Shown here piece after piece: positions 1-7,762 of a DNA stretch of 53,144 nt. Numbering within the stretch: the stretch's first letter is position 1; every line of letters begins with the position of its first letter. The position numbers and the translations under genes were made by a program. A model generated the notes under the pieces. The model was not told the origin of the DNA. It ran no database searches and was given only the letters and a program-made list of their open reading frames with translations. The stretch lies in assembly GCF_001618175.1 (NCBI RefSeq), contig NZ_LPXN01000046.1:1-53144 (forward strand), read 5' to 3'. This DNA comes from Oceanibaculum pacificum (GTDB lineage: Bacteria; Pseudomonadota; Alphaproteobacteria; Oceanibaculales; Oceanibaculaceae).

Positions 1-168
1 CTAAGCTCCTTCGTCGCTAAGCCTCGCCAACCCTCTCCCCTTCCGGGGCGAGGGATTCTCCTACTTTTTCTTTTTCTTTTTTCTTCTACGTGAACCTAAA
101 GCGCCAGGGGCGGGGCGGGCTGGCGGGCGAGGAGCCCTCTTCGCGCATGTTTTGCTTATGGAGGATGC
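1..168. other. Upstream of comEC: GC-rich palindrome and pyrimidine tract
   Basis: No gene is supported here. Positions 29-54 form an imperfect palindrome (CCCTCTCCCC ... GGGGCGAGGG) of the same general type as the repeat after metZ. It is followed by a T/C-only run at about 60-88. A GGAGG at 160-164 serves comEC. The left neighbour is outside the window. Confidence 0.4.
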
Positions 169-2382
169 ATGGCCCGTGCGGCTGGGCTAGGCTTCGCCCG
201 TGGGTTGCGGGGTGGGTTGCGGGGCGGGGCGATGCGGCAGGAAGCGGCCATCGGGGCGGGCGAAGGGCGGGGGGTTGCGCGCCCGCTCGCCTGGCTGGCC
301 GGCGAATTCCTGGCGGAGCGCAGCCGCTGGCCGCTCTGGCTGCCGGTGCTGCTGGGGCTGGGCATCGGCGGCTATTTCCTGCTGCCGATGGAGCCGCCGG
401 TCTGGCTGGGCGCGGCGCTGCTGCCGCCCTTCCTGGGGCTGGCGATCCTGGCGGGGCAGGGCAGCGCGCTGCGTCTGCTGGGGATAGCGCTGGTCGCAGT
501 GGCGCTGGGCTTCGCGGCGGCGCAGCTGCGCACGGCGACCATCGGCACGCCGCTGCTGGAAAAGCGCATCGGGCCGGCGGCGGTGCAGGGGCGCGTGATC
601 GAGATCGAGGCGCGCGCCGGCGATTGGCGGCTGACGCTGGACCGCCCGGTGCTGGCCCGCCTGTCGCCGGAGCAGACGCCCCGGCGCATCCGCTTCACCG
701 CCCGCGCGGCGCCCGATGATCTGCGGCTGGGCGATATTGTCCGGGTGCGCGCGGTGCTGCGCCCGCCGCCGGGACCGGCCGCGCCCGGCGCGTTCGATTT
801 CCAGCGCCACGCTTTCTTCGAGGGCATTGGCGGCGTCGGCTACGCGGTCGGCCGGGTCGAGCGGGTGGCCGGCGAGGCCTCGGTGCGGGCCGATTTCTGG
901 ATCGCGATGGACGAGCTGCGCCGGCTTGTCACCGGCCGCATCCGCGCCGCCGTGCCGGGGGAGGCGGGGGCGGTGGCCGCCGCCCTGGTCACCGGCGACC
1001 GGGCGGCGATCTCCGAGGAGACGCTGGAGGCGATGCGCGGCTCCGGCCTGTCGCATCTGCTGTCGATCTCCGGCCTGCATATGACGCTGGTGGCCGGCAC
1101 GGTGTTCTTCTGCGTGCGCTTCCTGCTGGCGCTGACGCCGCTGGCGCTCAGCCGGCCGATCAAGAAATGGGCGGCGCTGGCCGCCATCCTGGCCGCTTTC
1201 TTCTATCTGCTGCTGTCCGGCGCCACGGTGCCGACGCAGCGCTCCTTCGTGATGACCGGGCTGGTGTTCGCCGCCGTGCTGATCGACCGGGTGGCGATCT
1301 CCTTCCGGCTGATCGCCTGGGCGGCCGCCATCGTCATGCTGATCATGCCCGAGGCGCTGCTCGGCCCCAGCTTCCAGATGTCGTTCGCCGCCGTGCTGAT
1401 GCTGATCGCCTTCTACGAGGCCAACCGCGACCGGCTGGCGAGCCAGCGGCGCGCCGGACCGCTGCGCTGGATCTGGCTCTATGCGCTGGGGCTGGCGATC
1501 ACCTCGGTGCTGGCGACCATCGGCACCACGCCCTACAGCGCCTATCACTTCAACCAGGTGGCGGTCTATGGCACGGCGGCGAACATGGTCGCGGTGCCGC
1601 TGACCGGCATCTGGGTCATGCCGCTGGGCGTGCTGGCGCTGCTGCTGATGCCGCTGGGGCTGGAAGGCTGGGCGCTGACGCCGATGGGCTGGGGCATCGA
1701 GGCGATCATCGAGACCGGCCGCGTCGTGGCCGCCTGGCCCGGCGCGGTGCTGGCGGTGCCGGCCATGCCGGATCTGGCGCTGGCGGCGCTCAGCCTGGGC
1801 GGGCTGTGGCTGCTGTTGTGGCGGCGGCCCTGGCGGCACGCGGCGGTGCCGGCGATCATCCTGGCGATGGCCTCGCCCTGGCTGGTCGAGCGGCCGGCGC
1901 TGCTGGTCGATGACGAGGGCAAGCTGGCGGCGATCCGCGCCGGCCCGGCGCGCGATGCGCCGCTGCTCTTCACCTCCGGCGTCGCGGCGCGATTCACCGG
2001 CGATGTCTGGTTGCGGCGCGAAACGCAGGAGCGACGCCGGTTGCTGCCGCGCTCCGGAATGGGGGTGGATGAGGGCATCGCCTGCGACCGGCTGGGCTGC
2101 ATCGTCCGGCGCGACGGGCTGACCCTGGCCCTCGCGCGCGACGCGGCGGCCCTGCCGGAGGATTGCCGGATCGCCGATCTGATGGTGTCGCTGGTGCCGG
2201 TGCGGCGGCGCTGCCCATCGGCCCGCGCGGTGATCGACCGGTTCGATCTGTGGCGCGATGGCGCCCATGCGGTCTATATCGACCTTGGCGGCGGGCCGCA
2301 GGGCATCAGGCTGGACAGCGTGCGCGCCCGGCGCGGCGACCGGCCCTGGACGCCGGTGCGGCCGGCCTCGCGCCGCCGCTAG
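169..2382 (+). CDS. comEC: ComEC/Rec2 family DNA-uptake channel protein
   Basis: Polytopic inner-membrane protein of 737 residues, of the family that passes single-stranded transforming DNA across the cytoplasmic membrane. A hydrophobic N-terminal part and a soluble DUF4131-like segment precede the competence domain, which has the family signature [15 protein letters not shown] at about residues 292-306 and then many membrane helices to about residue 570. The soluble C-terminus is short, and I see no HxHxDH metallo-beta-lactamase motif. The ATG at 169 has a GGAGG four bases upstream; an ATG at 232 is a possible later start. It converges on lexA, and the two stop codons overlap. Family assignment is firm; actual competence is not shown. 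Confidence 0.9.
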   Translation: MARAAGLGFARGLRGGLRGGAMRQEAAIGAGEGRGVARPLAWLAGEFLAERSRWPLWLPVLLGLGIGGYFLLPMEPPVWLGAALLPPFLGLAILAGQGSALRLLGIALVAVALGFAAAQLRTATIGTPLLEKRIGPAAVQGRVIEIEARAGDWRLTLDRPVLARLSPEQTPRRIRFTARAAPDDLRLGDIVRVRAVLRPPPGPAAPGAFDFQRHAFFEGIGGVGYAVGRVERVAGEASVRADFWIAMDELRRLVTGRIRAAVPGEAGAVAAALVTGDRAAISEETLEAMRGSGLSHLLSISGLHMTLVAGTVFFCVRFLLALTPLALSRPIKKWAALAAILAAFFYLLLSGATVPTQRSFVMTGLVFAAVLIDRVAISFRLIAWAAAIVMLIMPEALLGPSFQMSFAAVLMLIAFYEANRDRLASQRRAGPLRWIWLYALGLAITSVLATIGTTPYSAYHFNQVAVYGTAANMVAVPLTGIWVMPLGVLALLLMPLGLEGWALTPMGWGIEAIIETGRVVAAWPGAVLAVPAMPDLALAALSLGGLWLLLWRRPWRHAAVPAIILAMASPWLVERPALLVDDEGKLAAIRAGPARDAPLLFTSGVAARFTGDVWLRRETQERRRLLPRSGMGVDEGIACDRLGCIVRRDGLTLALARDAAALPEDCRIADLMVSLVPVRRRCPSARAVIDRFDLWRDGAHAVYIDLGGGPQGIRLDSVRARRGDRPWTPVRPASRRR

Positions 2383-2390
2383 TAGCGGCG
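2374..2390. terminator. Palindrome spanning the overlapping comEC and lexA stop codons
   Basis: CGCCGCT, AGT, AGCGGCG form a perfect 7-bp stem with a 3-base loop. Both stop codons (2380-2382 on plus, 2379-2381 on minus) lie inside it. There is no T-run on either side, so a bidirectional terminator is only a possibility. Confidence 0.35.
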
Positions 2391-3113
2391 CATCAGGCCG
2401 ATCAGCTTGCCCTGCACCTTCACCCGCTCAGGCCCGAAGATGCGGGTCTCGTAGGCCGGGTTGGCCGGCTCCAGCGCGATCGAGCCGCCCTTGCGGCGGA
2501 AGCGCTTCAGCGTCGCCTCGGCCTCGTCGACCAGGGCGACCACAATGGTGCCGTTCTCGGCCGTCTCGCAGCGCTGGATGATGATGGTGTCGCCATCCTG
2601 GATGCCGGCCTCGATCATCGAATCGCCTTCGACCTCCAGCGCGTAATGATCGCCCTTGCCGAGCAGCGCCATCGGCACCTGGATCGAGGCGTAATCGTCG
2701 CGCAGCGCCTCGATCGGCGTGCCGGCGGCGATCTTGCCGTAGAGCGGCAGCGGCATCGCGCCGGCATCCTCGTCGCTGTCGCGGGTCGTCCTGGCCGGCG
2801 CGCCGGTCAGGGCGGGGGCGAAATTGCCCTTGATGACGTTGGGCTGGAAGCCGCCAGGCTCGGCCCCGGCTTCCGGGCGGGATTTGCGCGCCGCGACTTC
2901 CTCGGGCAGGCGCAGCACTTCCAGCGCCCGCGCCCGGTGCGGCAGGCGGCGGATGAAGCCGCGCTCCTCCAGGCCGGTGATCAGCCGATGAATGCCGGAT
3001 TTGGATTTCAGCCCCAGCGCCTCCTTCATCTCGTCGAAGGAGGGCGACACGCCACTGTCGTTCAGCCGCTTGTTGATGAAGGTCAGCAGCTCGAACTGTT
3101 TGCGTGTCAGCAT
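2379..3113 (-). CDS. lexA: LexA repressor of the SOS response
   Basis: LexA of 244 residues. It represses SOS genes until RecA filaments trigger self-cleavage. The N-terminal winged helix-turn-helix begins [17 protein letters not shown], and residues 25-65 contain the recognition region. The C-terminal S24 peptidase-like domain shows the Ala130-Gly131 cleavage bond (KIAAGTP), the catalytic Ser165 (EGDSM) and Lys203 (ATLKRF). The start at 3113 was chosen over the upstream in-frame codon at 3218 because LexA proteins begin at this motif and because GGAGG lies 8 bases before it. The 3218 version would add 35 residues unlike LexA. Two LexA-box-like sites lie upstream, so autoregulation is expected. 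Confidence 0.97.
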   Translation of the reverse strand: MLTRKQFELLTFINKRLNDSGVSPSFDEMKEALGLKSKSGIHRLITGLEERGFIRRLPHRARALEVLRLPEEVAARKSRPEAGAEPGGFQPNVIKGNFAPALTGAPARTTRDSDEDAGAMPLPLYGKIAAGTPIEALRDDYASIQVPMALLGKGDHYALEVEGDSMIEAGIQDGDTIIIQRCETAENGTIVVALVDEAEATLKRFRRKGGSIALEPANPAYETRIFGPERVKVQGKLIGLMRRY

Positions 3114-3207
3114 GCCGGGTATCCTCCGCTTGCGCGCCGGTGAGGCGCTGTGTTCCCCCTGCCGCCGCAAGGTCTGGGCATCTTCCCGGCGGTGGAAACA
3201 AGATATG

Positions 3208-3222
3208 GAACAAAACAAAAAC
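3208..3222. promoter_or_regulatory. Putative LexA box (GAAC-N7-AAAC)
   Basis: GAAC at 3208-3211 and AAAC at 3219-3222 are separated by 7 bases, one mismatch from the alphaproteobacterial GAAC-N7-GAAC box. It lies about 95 bases upstream of the lexA start and mirrors the site at 3233-3247. Confidence 0.6.
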
Positions 3223-3232
3223 CGATGCTGAT

Positions 3233-3247
3233 GTTTTAGTTTTGTTC
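3233..3247. promoter_or_regulatory. Putative LexA box (GTTT-N7-GTTC)
   Basis: GTTT at 3233-3236 and GTTC at 3244-3247 are separated by 7 bases, one mismatch from GTTC-N7-GTTC. With the site at 3208-3222 it makes a 16-bp inverted repeat with one mismatch around a 10-base centre. Confidence 0.6.
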
Positions 3248-3343
3248 CTGTCCGGGGTCAAGCCGTAACTGCTCGCCTGGCGATAAAATCGCGGGCGTGG
3301 TCATCCAAGCTGCTGTTTCGCGGTTATTTCCGTTAAGCTGCCG

Positions 3344-3349
3344 GCATCC
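3344..3349 (+). promoter_or_regulatory. Possible ECF -35 element (GCATCC)
   Basis: GCATCC lies 54 bases before the ECF sigma gene and recurs at 4771-4776 before the DUF4394 gene. SigK-type sigma factors, whose anti-sigma partners are RskA proteins, use -35 elements like CCATCC. I could not define a matching -10, so this is a weak inference. Confidence 0.2.
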
Positions 3350-3402
3350 ATCGTGTCGCCGTCGGCGCGCGAGACGTCCGAAGGAGGCCCCGAGGGACCC
3401 CC

Positions 3403-3951
3403 ATGCCGAATCCCTTTGCCGATCACGAGGCGGCGCTGGCCGCGTGCGCGCGCGGCGATGGCGGCGCGTTGCGCGCACTGTACGACGCGGAATCCGGCAG
3501 CATGCTGGGGCTGGCGATGCGGCTGGTCCGGCGGCGCGATGTCGCGCAGGACGTGGTGCAGGATGCTTTCGTGATGATCTGGCGCAACGCCAACCGTTTC
3601 GACCCGCAGAAGGGCTCGGCCCGCGCCTGGATGTTCGCCATCCTGCGCTACCGGGCGCTGAACGCGCTGCGCAAATCCTCGCGCGAGGTCGAGCTGGACG
3701 AGGGCGCTGCGGAGGCGGTGCCCGACGATGCGCCCGACCCGCAGCAGGCGCTCGGCCAGATGCAGGAGAGCGCCGCGCTGCGCCGCTGCCTGGAAGGGCT
3801 GGACGAGCCGCGCCGCAAGCCGATCCTGCTGGCCTATCTGGACGGGCTGACGCATATCCAGATCGCCGACCGGCTGGCCGCCCCGCTGGGCACCATCAAG
3901 AGCCGCATCCGCCTGGCGCTGCGCGATCTGCAGGAGTGCCTGCAATCATGA
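3403..3951 (+). CDS. ECF RNA polymerase sigma factor
   Basis: Extracytoplasmic-function sigma factor of 182 residues, normal for the family. Region 2 (about residues 20-85) includes the DVVQDAFVMIW motif and ARAWMFAILRYRALN; region 4 (about 125-178) has the helix-turn-helix GLTHIQIADRLAAPLGTIKS. It should direct RNA polymerase to a small regulon when released by its anti-sigma partner. An AAGGAGG lies ahead of the ATG at 3403. Its stop overlaps the start of the anti-sigma gene (ATGA), showing translational coupling. The pairing resembles SigK/RskA; the inducing signal cannot be read from the sequence. Confidence 0.93.
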   Translation: MPNPFADHEAALAACARGDGGALRALYDAESGSMLGLAMRLVRRRDVAQDVVQDAFVMIWRNANRFDPQKGSARAWMFAILRYRALNALRKSSREVELDEGAAEAVPDDAPDPQQALGQMQESAALRRCLEGLDEPRRKPILLAYLDGLTHIQIADRLAAPLGTIKSRIRLALRDLQECLQS

Positions 3952-4679
3952 TTCCCCCCGAAATCCTGTCCGACCCGAAGGAACGCCGGGCGCTGATCGG
4001 CGAATATGCGCTGGGCCTGCTGGACGAGGCCGAGGCCGCCGAGGTGCAGGCGCTGATCGACAGCGACGCGGCGGCGGAGCGCGACTATCTGTTCTGGTCG
4101 CGGCACTTCCTGGCGCTGGCCGATATCGTGCCGGCGCAGCAGCCGGCGGCGGAGCTGTGGGCCCGCATCGAGGCGGAGACCGGGCTCGCCGCACGCAAGG
4201 CGGCGGCATCGCCCGCGCTGACCGAGCGGCTGTGGAACAGCCTGGGCCTGTGGCGCATCGCCGCCATCGGCGCGCTGGCGGCGGCGCTGCTGGTGTTCGT
4301 CACGCCGATCTTCGACCGCGCGCCGCCCACCGGCGGCTATGTCGCCGTGCTGCAGCAGCCGGGCGAGAGCGCGCGGCCGGGCTGGATCGTGCGCGTCGCC
4401 GCCGATGGCGGGCTGAGCCTGTCGCCGCTGGTCGACACCGCGGTGCCGGCCGACCGCTCGGTGCAGTTCTGGACGCTGGTCGACCCGGCCCAGGGGCCGC
4501 GCTCGCTGGGCCTGGTGCAGCCGGGCGGCACGGTGGAAATCCCGGCCGACCGGATTGGCCCGGTCATCCCCGGCCAGCTGTTCGAGCTGACGCTGGAGCC
4601 CCAGGGCGGCTCCCCCGGCAGCCGGCCGACCGGTCCGGTCCTGTTCATCGGCCGCGCGGTGCAGGTCGCCTCGAACTGA
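3948..4679 (+). CDS. RskA-type transmembrane anti-sigma factor
   Basis: Protein of 243 residues starting at the ATG that overlaps the sigma-factor stop. A cytoplasmic N-terminal part contains the segment EYALGLLDEAEAAEVQ, typical of RskA/ChrR-like anti-sigma domains. One membrane helix lies at about residues 102-121 (WRIAAIGALAAALLVFV). The periplasmic C-terminal domain (about 130-243) resembles the anti-sigma-K RskA fold. It should hold the ECF factor at the membrane until periplasmic proteolysis or another signal releases it. I see no HxxxCxxC zinc motif, so redox control through zinc is unlikely. Confidence 0.88.
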   Translation: MIPPEILSDPKERRALIGEYALGLLDEAEAAEVQALIDSDAAAERDYLFWSRHFLALADIVPAQQPAAELWARIEAETGLAARKAAASPALTERLWNSLGLWRIAAIGALAAALLVFVTPIFDRAPPTGGYVAVLQQPGESARPGWIVRVAADGGLSLSPLVDTAVPADRSVQFWTLVDPAQGPRSLGLVQPGGTVEIPADRIGPVIPGQLFELTLEPQGGSPGSRPTGPVLFIGRAVQVASN

Positions 4680-4938
4680 TTTCCGATTTGCCGGCTTTCC
4701 TTTCGAGCCGTCGCTGACGCGCCTCGGCGATCTTCCGCGCCTCGACGCATTGGGCCGCGCAAAAAAAATCGCATCCGCCGTCATCCGTCCGCCTGGCAGC
4801 CGGGTAGTCAGTATGCAGGGCCGCGCACGATCCCCCTTTCGACCGCGCGGCACGGGGAGGCGCAGGGCGGATAGGCCCCCTTATCCGCCCGTCTTTCCCG
4901 GTCCTGCATGGAATTGAACCGCAAACGGGAGAACGAAC
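4680..4938. other. Intergenic region before the DUF4394 gene
   Basis: No ORF is supported. It holds a GCATCC possible ECF -35 element (4771-4776), a run of eight A (4761-4768) and the perfect hairpin at 4865-4890. Confidence 0.5.
4865..4890 (+). promoter_or_regulatory. Perfect 9-bp hairpin upstream of the DUF4394 gene
   Basis: GGGCGGATA (4865-4873) pairs exactly with TATCCGCCC (4882-4890) around an 8-base loop. It is followed by GTCTTTCCC, too poor in T for a convincing intrinsic terminator. It lies about 48 bases before the ATG at 4939 and could be a weak terminator of the sigma operon, a 5'-UTR structure or an operator. Confidence 0.45.
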
Positions 4939-5730
4939 ATGAAGAAGCTCACCCTGGGCGCCCTCGCCGCCGCCGCCCTGCTGTCCAGCACCGCCATCGC
5001 CAGCGCCGCCAGCGTCGTCGCCCTGACCGAAGACGGCTCGCTCGTCACCATGAACACCGAATCCCGCATGGCCGCCAAGACCGTGAAGGTCAGCGGCGCG
5101 TCGGGCAAGCTGGTCGGCATCGATGTGCGCCCGGCCAACGGCCTGCTGTACGGCGTCGACACCACCGGCGGCATCTATGTGATCGACCTGGACAGCGGTT
5201 CGGCCAAGATGGTCTCCAAGCTGGACAAGACCTTCCCGGCCGCCGGCAAGGCGACGGTCGACTTCAACCCGGCCGCCGACCGGCTGCGGCTGATGTCCAG
5301 CGACGGCACCAATTTCCGCGTCAATGTCGATACCGGCGCGGTCACGCTCGACGGTTCCACCGCCTACGCCAAGGACGGGCCGATGATGGGCAAGAAGGCC
5401 ACCATCGCGGCTGGCGCCTACACCAACTCGGTCAGCCCGAAGCCGGAGAAGACGGCGCTCTACACCGTCAGCGCCGAGACCGACATGCTGTATCTGCAGA
5501 GCCCGCCGAATGACGGCATCCAGCAGCCGGTCGGCAAGCTGGGCGCGGATATCGGCACCGATGTCGGCTTCGACATCATCGCCGACGGCAAGGGCGGCAA
5601 CATGGCCGTGCTGTACGCCATGGATGCGCTGCACGAGGTCGATATGACCACCGGCGCGGTGAAGACCATCGGCAAGGTGCAGGGCGTGTCCGGCAAGCTG
5701 GTCGATTTCGCCTTCCTGCCGGCGATGTAA
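4939..5730 (+). CDS. Secreted DUF4394-domain protein
   Basis: Protein of 263 residues with a clear Sec signal peptide (MKKLTLGALAAAALLSSTAIASA, cleavage probably after residue 23 or 24). The mature part reads as repeated beta-strand units (ALTEDGSLVTMN, GLLYGVDTTGGIYVIDL, DRLRLMSSDGTNFRVN, MAVLYAMDALHEVDM), matching DUF4394, which is thought to be propeller-like. No catalytic residues are evident. GGGAG precedes the ATG. Its position directly behind an ECF sigma/RskA pair suggests that it is a regulon target or a cell-envelope stress protein; that link is inference. A terminator follows. Confidence 0.85.
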   Translation: MKKLTLGALAAAALLSSTAIASAASVVALTEDGSLVTMNTESRMAAKTVKVSGASGKLVGIDVRPANGLLYGVDTTGGIYVIDLDSGSAKMVSKLDKTFPAAGKATVDFNPAADRLRLMSSDGTNFRVNVDTGAVTLDGSTAYAKDGPMMGKKATIAAGAYTNSVSPKPEKTALYTVSAETDMLYLQSPPNDGIQQPVGKLGADIGTDVGFDIIADGKGGNMAVLYAMDALHEVDMTTGAVKTIGKVQGVSGKLVDFAFLPAM

Positions 5731-5760
5731 TCCCGTCTTCGCCGGTACGGGCGAGCGGTC

Positions 5761-5793
5761 GGGCCGTTCCTTCGGGGACGGCCCGTTTCGTTT
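5761..5793 (+). terminator. Rho-independent terminator after the DUF4394 gene
   Basis: GGGCCGTTCC and GGGACGGCCC form a strong stem around a short TTCG-type loop, followed by GTTTCGTTT. It lies 31 bases after the stop at 5730 and touches the stop of the convergent gene at 5792. Confidence 0.75.
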
Positions 5794-6049
5794 ATGCGCC
5801 CTCGGAATCGCCCGCCGGTTCCCGCAGATAGGGCTCGACCGGCCCTTGCAGCTTCACCGTCATCGGCTTGCCGAACCGGTCTTTCGCCGTGCCGGCGGCC
5901 ACGCGCACCCAGCCCTCGGACACGCAATATTCCTCGACATTGGTTTTCTCCACCCCCTTGAAGCGGATGCCGACGCCGCGCTCCAGCAGGGCGGCGTCAT
6001 AATAGGGGCTGCTCGGATCGTTCGACAGGCGGTCGGGGAGGTCGGTCAT
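5792..6049 (-). CDS. DUF3297 family protein
   Basis: Small cytoplasmic protein of 85 residues. The sequence reads as the DUF3297 family: DRLSNDPSSPYYDAALLERG followed by VGIRFKGVEKTNVEEYCVSE and GWVRVAAGTAKDRFGKPM. The family is common in proteobacteria and has no established role. I chose the ATG at 6049 (MTDLPDRL) because family members begin there; an in-frame TTG lies at 6070. The ribosome site is weak (AAGGGC). Confidence 0.85.
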   Translation of the reverse strand: MTDLPDRLSNDPSSPYYDAALLERGVGIRFKGVEKTNVEEYCVSEGWVRVAAGTAKDRFGKPMTVKLQGPVEPYLREPAGDSEGA

Positions 6050-6113
6050 GGTGATGGCCCTTGCTTGCAACGCGGTGGGCCTGTCCTAGCGAGGATCGGC
6101 GACGCCCGCAAGC

Positions 6114-7460
6114 CTAGACCAGCAGCAGCACCCCCGCCGAGAACCCCGCTGACAGCGCCAGCATGAAGCGCAGATTGCGACCGAAGGCGAGGCGGCGGGC
6201 CGGCACCTCGAACAGCTTGGCGCAGATCAGAAACGAGATCGAGCCCATCGAGGCGATGGCGCCGAACGACCAGCCGATCAGGGCGGCCAGCGCCAGCAGC
6301 GTCATATGCGTGGCGTCCGGCATGGCGGGGCCGAACAGGGTCAGCAGCACCGTGGTCGGCACCACCATGTGCAGCCCCATCGAGCTTACCCCGGCGATGC
6401 CGACCAGGGTGGCGACGATCATCGCCTCCGGCCCCAGGACCGGCGCCAGACGTCGGATGGCCTCAGTGATCTCCGGCGTTGCCGTCACGCCGGCGGCGAA
6501 GCACAGGGCGGCGACGAACACGGCGGTCTCGCCATCGGTGCCGGCGGCGGTCTGGCGGATCATCCGCGCCATGACCAGCCCGCGCCCGGCCAGCGCCGGG
6601 CCGGACAGCGCGGCGATGCCGGCCAGCACCAGGGCCGAGGCCGGCACCACCAGCGTCGCCGATTGCACCGTGGTCAGCCCCAGCGCGAAGATCGCCGTGA
6701 TGTTCACCGCCACGATCAGCGTCACCGGCAGCATCACTCCGGCGAAGGCGCGCCAGAAGCTGGCCGGCAGATGGCGCGGCAGCCGGCATTGGCCGAGGGC
6801 GTGGGTCGCCAGGATCATCAGCACCGCCAGCGCCAGCCCGGCGCCCATCTGCACCGGCAGGTCGAGCAGCGGCAGGCAGGAGGCGACCATCCCCATCGCC
6901 ACCGTGAAGGGCGAGAACAGGTTGGCGTGCGCCATGCCGCGCATGGTCCAGGAAGCGCCCTCCAGCCGGGCGGCGGGGTCTTCCTCGCGGGTGACGAAGG
7001 GGGCGATGACGCTGATCGCGCCGATGCCCAGCGGCAGCGAGAACAGGGTGGAGAGAATTTGCAGCGCGCCGTTCTTGGCCTGCGGCCGCAACGCGATAAA
7101 ACCGTCCTGCACGCGGGCCAGCAGCGGTTCGGTCAGCACGATGGTGCGCAGCAGATGCAGGCAGGTAACGAAGGCGGTGAAGCGCGCCGCCTTTTCCAGC
7201 GCCGCCATGCCGTCGCCCCAGGCCCCGCTGCGCCAGAGCAGCAGGAACCCGGTCCCGCCGAACACGATGGCCGCCAGCCGCGGCACCCCGCCGCGCGAAA
7301 CCGCGCCCCACAGCGCCAGCAGCAGCGCCACCGCCCCGGCCAGCGTGCCGGCCGCGCGCCAGCCGCTCGCCACCTCCAGCGCCGCCAGCGCCCAGAGCAG
7401 CAGCATGATCCCGGCAACCGCCGCATCGACCCAGGCGGGCCGCCTTGCCGTCTCAGCCAT
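6114..7460 (-). CDS. Multi-pass inner-membrane protein of unknown function
   Basis: Protein of 448 residues from the ATG at 7460 (MAETARRPAW); an in-frame upstream ATG at 7544 would add 28 polar residues. About 11 or 12 hydrophobic segments cover most of the chain. A Gly/Ala/Ser-rich centre (SLPLGIGAISVIAPF) and the C-terminal segment WSFGAIASMGSISFLI have the look of a secondary transporter or permease, but I cannot name a family. It is flanked by intergenic regions and belongs to no obvious operon. Treat it as a conserved-looking hypothetical membrane protein. Confidence 0.75.
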   Translation of the reverse strand: MAETARRPAWVDAAVAGIMLLLWALAALEVASGWRAAGTLAGAVALLLALWGAVSRGGVPRLAAIVFGGTGFLLLWRSGAWGDGMAALEKAARFTAFVTCLHLLRTIVLTEPLLARVQDGFIALRPQAKNGALQILSTLFSLPLGIGAISVIAPFVTREEDPAARLEGASWTMRGMAHANLFSPFTVAMGMVASCLPLLDLPVQMGAGLALAVLMILATHALGQCRLPRHLPASFWRAFAGVMLPVTLIVAVNITAIFALGLTTVQSATLVVPASALVLAGIAALSGPALAGRGLVMARMIRQTAAGTDGETAVFVAALCFAAGVTATPEITEAIRRLAPVLGPEAMIVATLVGIAGVSSMGLHMVVPTTVLLTLFGPAMPDATHMTLLALAALIGWSFGAIASMGSISFLICAKLFEVPARRLAFGRNLRFMLALSAGFSAGVLLLV

Positions 7461-7644
7461 GAAGCCCGCGCATCGCCTGTTCCTCGTTTCCCTTTGTGCG
7501 CATGATACCGGCGTTCCGGCCGCTGTCGGCTGCGATTTGCTCAACCCCCTCGCGCGACCGGGTGGGGGAGGGGCCTGCCGCGCGCCATTTCTGAGAGGGC
7601 GCCCATCCGCTTGACACCCCGATGCGGCGCTCCTACCGTCGCCT
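7461..7644. other. Intergenic leader upstream of the metZ riboswitch
   Basis: No ORF is supported. A GC-rich imperfect palindrome lies at about 7540-7577. TTGACA at 7612-7617 is an exact -35 match, and TACCGT (7634-7639) 16 bases later is a poor -10, so this could be the metZ promoter, about 30 bases ahead of the riboswitch. That assignment is tentative. Confidence 0.35.
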
Positions 7645-7698
7645 CGTGGTGATTTGAGCCGACCGGCTTGCGGCCACTTTAAAGAAATCGCTAAAAGG
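7645..7698 (+). ncRNA. SAM-II riboswitch (metA element)
   Basis: The sequence CGTGGTGATTTGAGCC (7645-7660), CCGGCTTG, GCCAC (7673-7677) and then AAATCGCTAAAAGG (7685-7698) matches the SAM-II consensus almost base for base: the P1 strands CGTGG/CCAC, the invariant GATTTG, and the AAAxxAxxTCGCTAAA pseudoknot arm. SAM-II elements are known mainly from alphaproteobacteria before methionine genes. Here it stands 64 bases before metZ, so high S-adenosylmethionine should shut metZ off. Confidence 0.95.
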
Positions 7699-7716
7699 TC
7701 GGTGTCTCCGCCGGAG

Positions 7717-7745
7717 CCCTGACCTTGGCATGGTTGGGGTTTTTT
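7717..7745 (+). terminator. Predicted intrinsic terminator between SAM-II aptamer and metZ
   Basis: CCCTGACC (7717-7724) pairs with GGTTGGGG (7732-7739) over 8 pairs (two are G-U) around a 7-base loop, followed by six T (7740-7745). The GACC arm could instead pair with GGTC at 7697-7700 just behind the aptamer, giving a possible antiterminator. This suggests transcriptional control; the alternative fold is inference. Confidence 0.6.
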
Positions 7746-7762
7746 CGTTTCTGGAGTGGGCG

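Noticed and set aside
187-2268. 693-residue open frame antisense to comEC
   Set aside because: Rich in Arg/Gln/His/Pro with no motif; it is the mirror of a GC-rich gene whose own frame has clear ComEC signatures.
3114-3218. 35-residue N-terminal extension of LexA
   Set aside because: LexA begins MLTRKQ; GGAGG lies just before 3113, and the extension would run through a LexA-box-like site.
3297-3947. Upstream extension of the anti-sigma frame to 460 residues
   Set aside because: It overlaps the ECF sigma gene in another frame; the ATG at 3948 in the ATGA overlap is the expected start.
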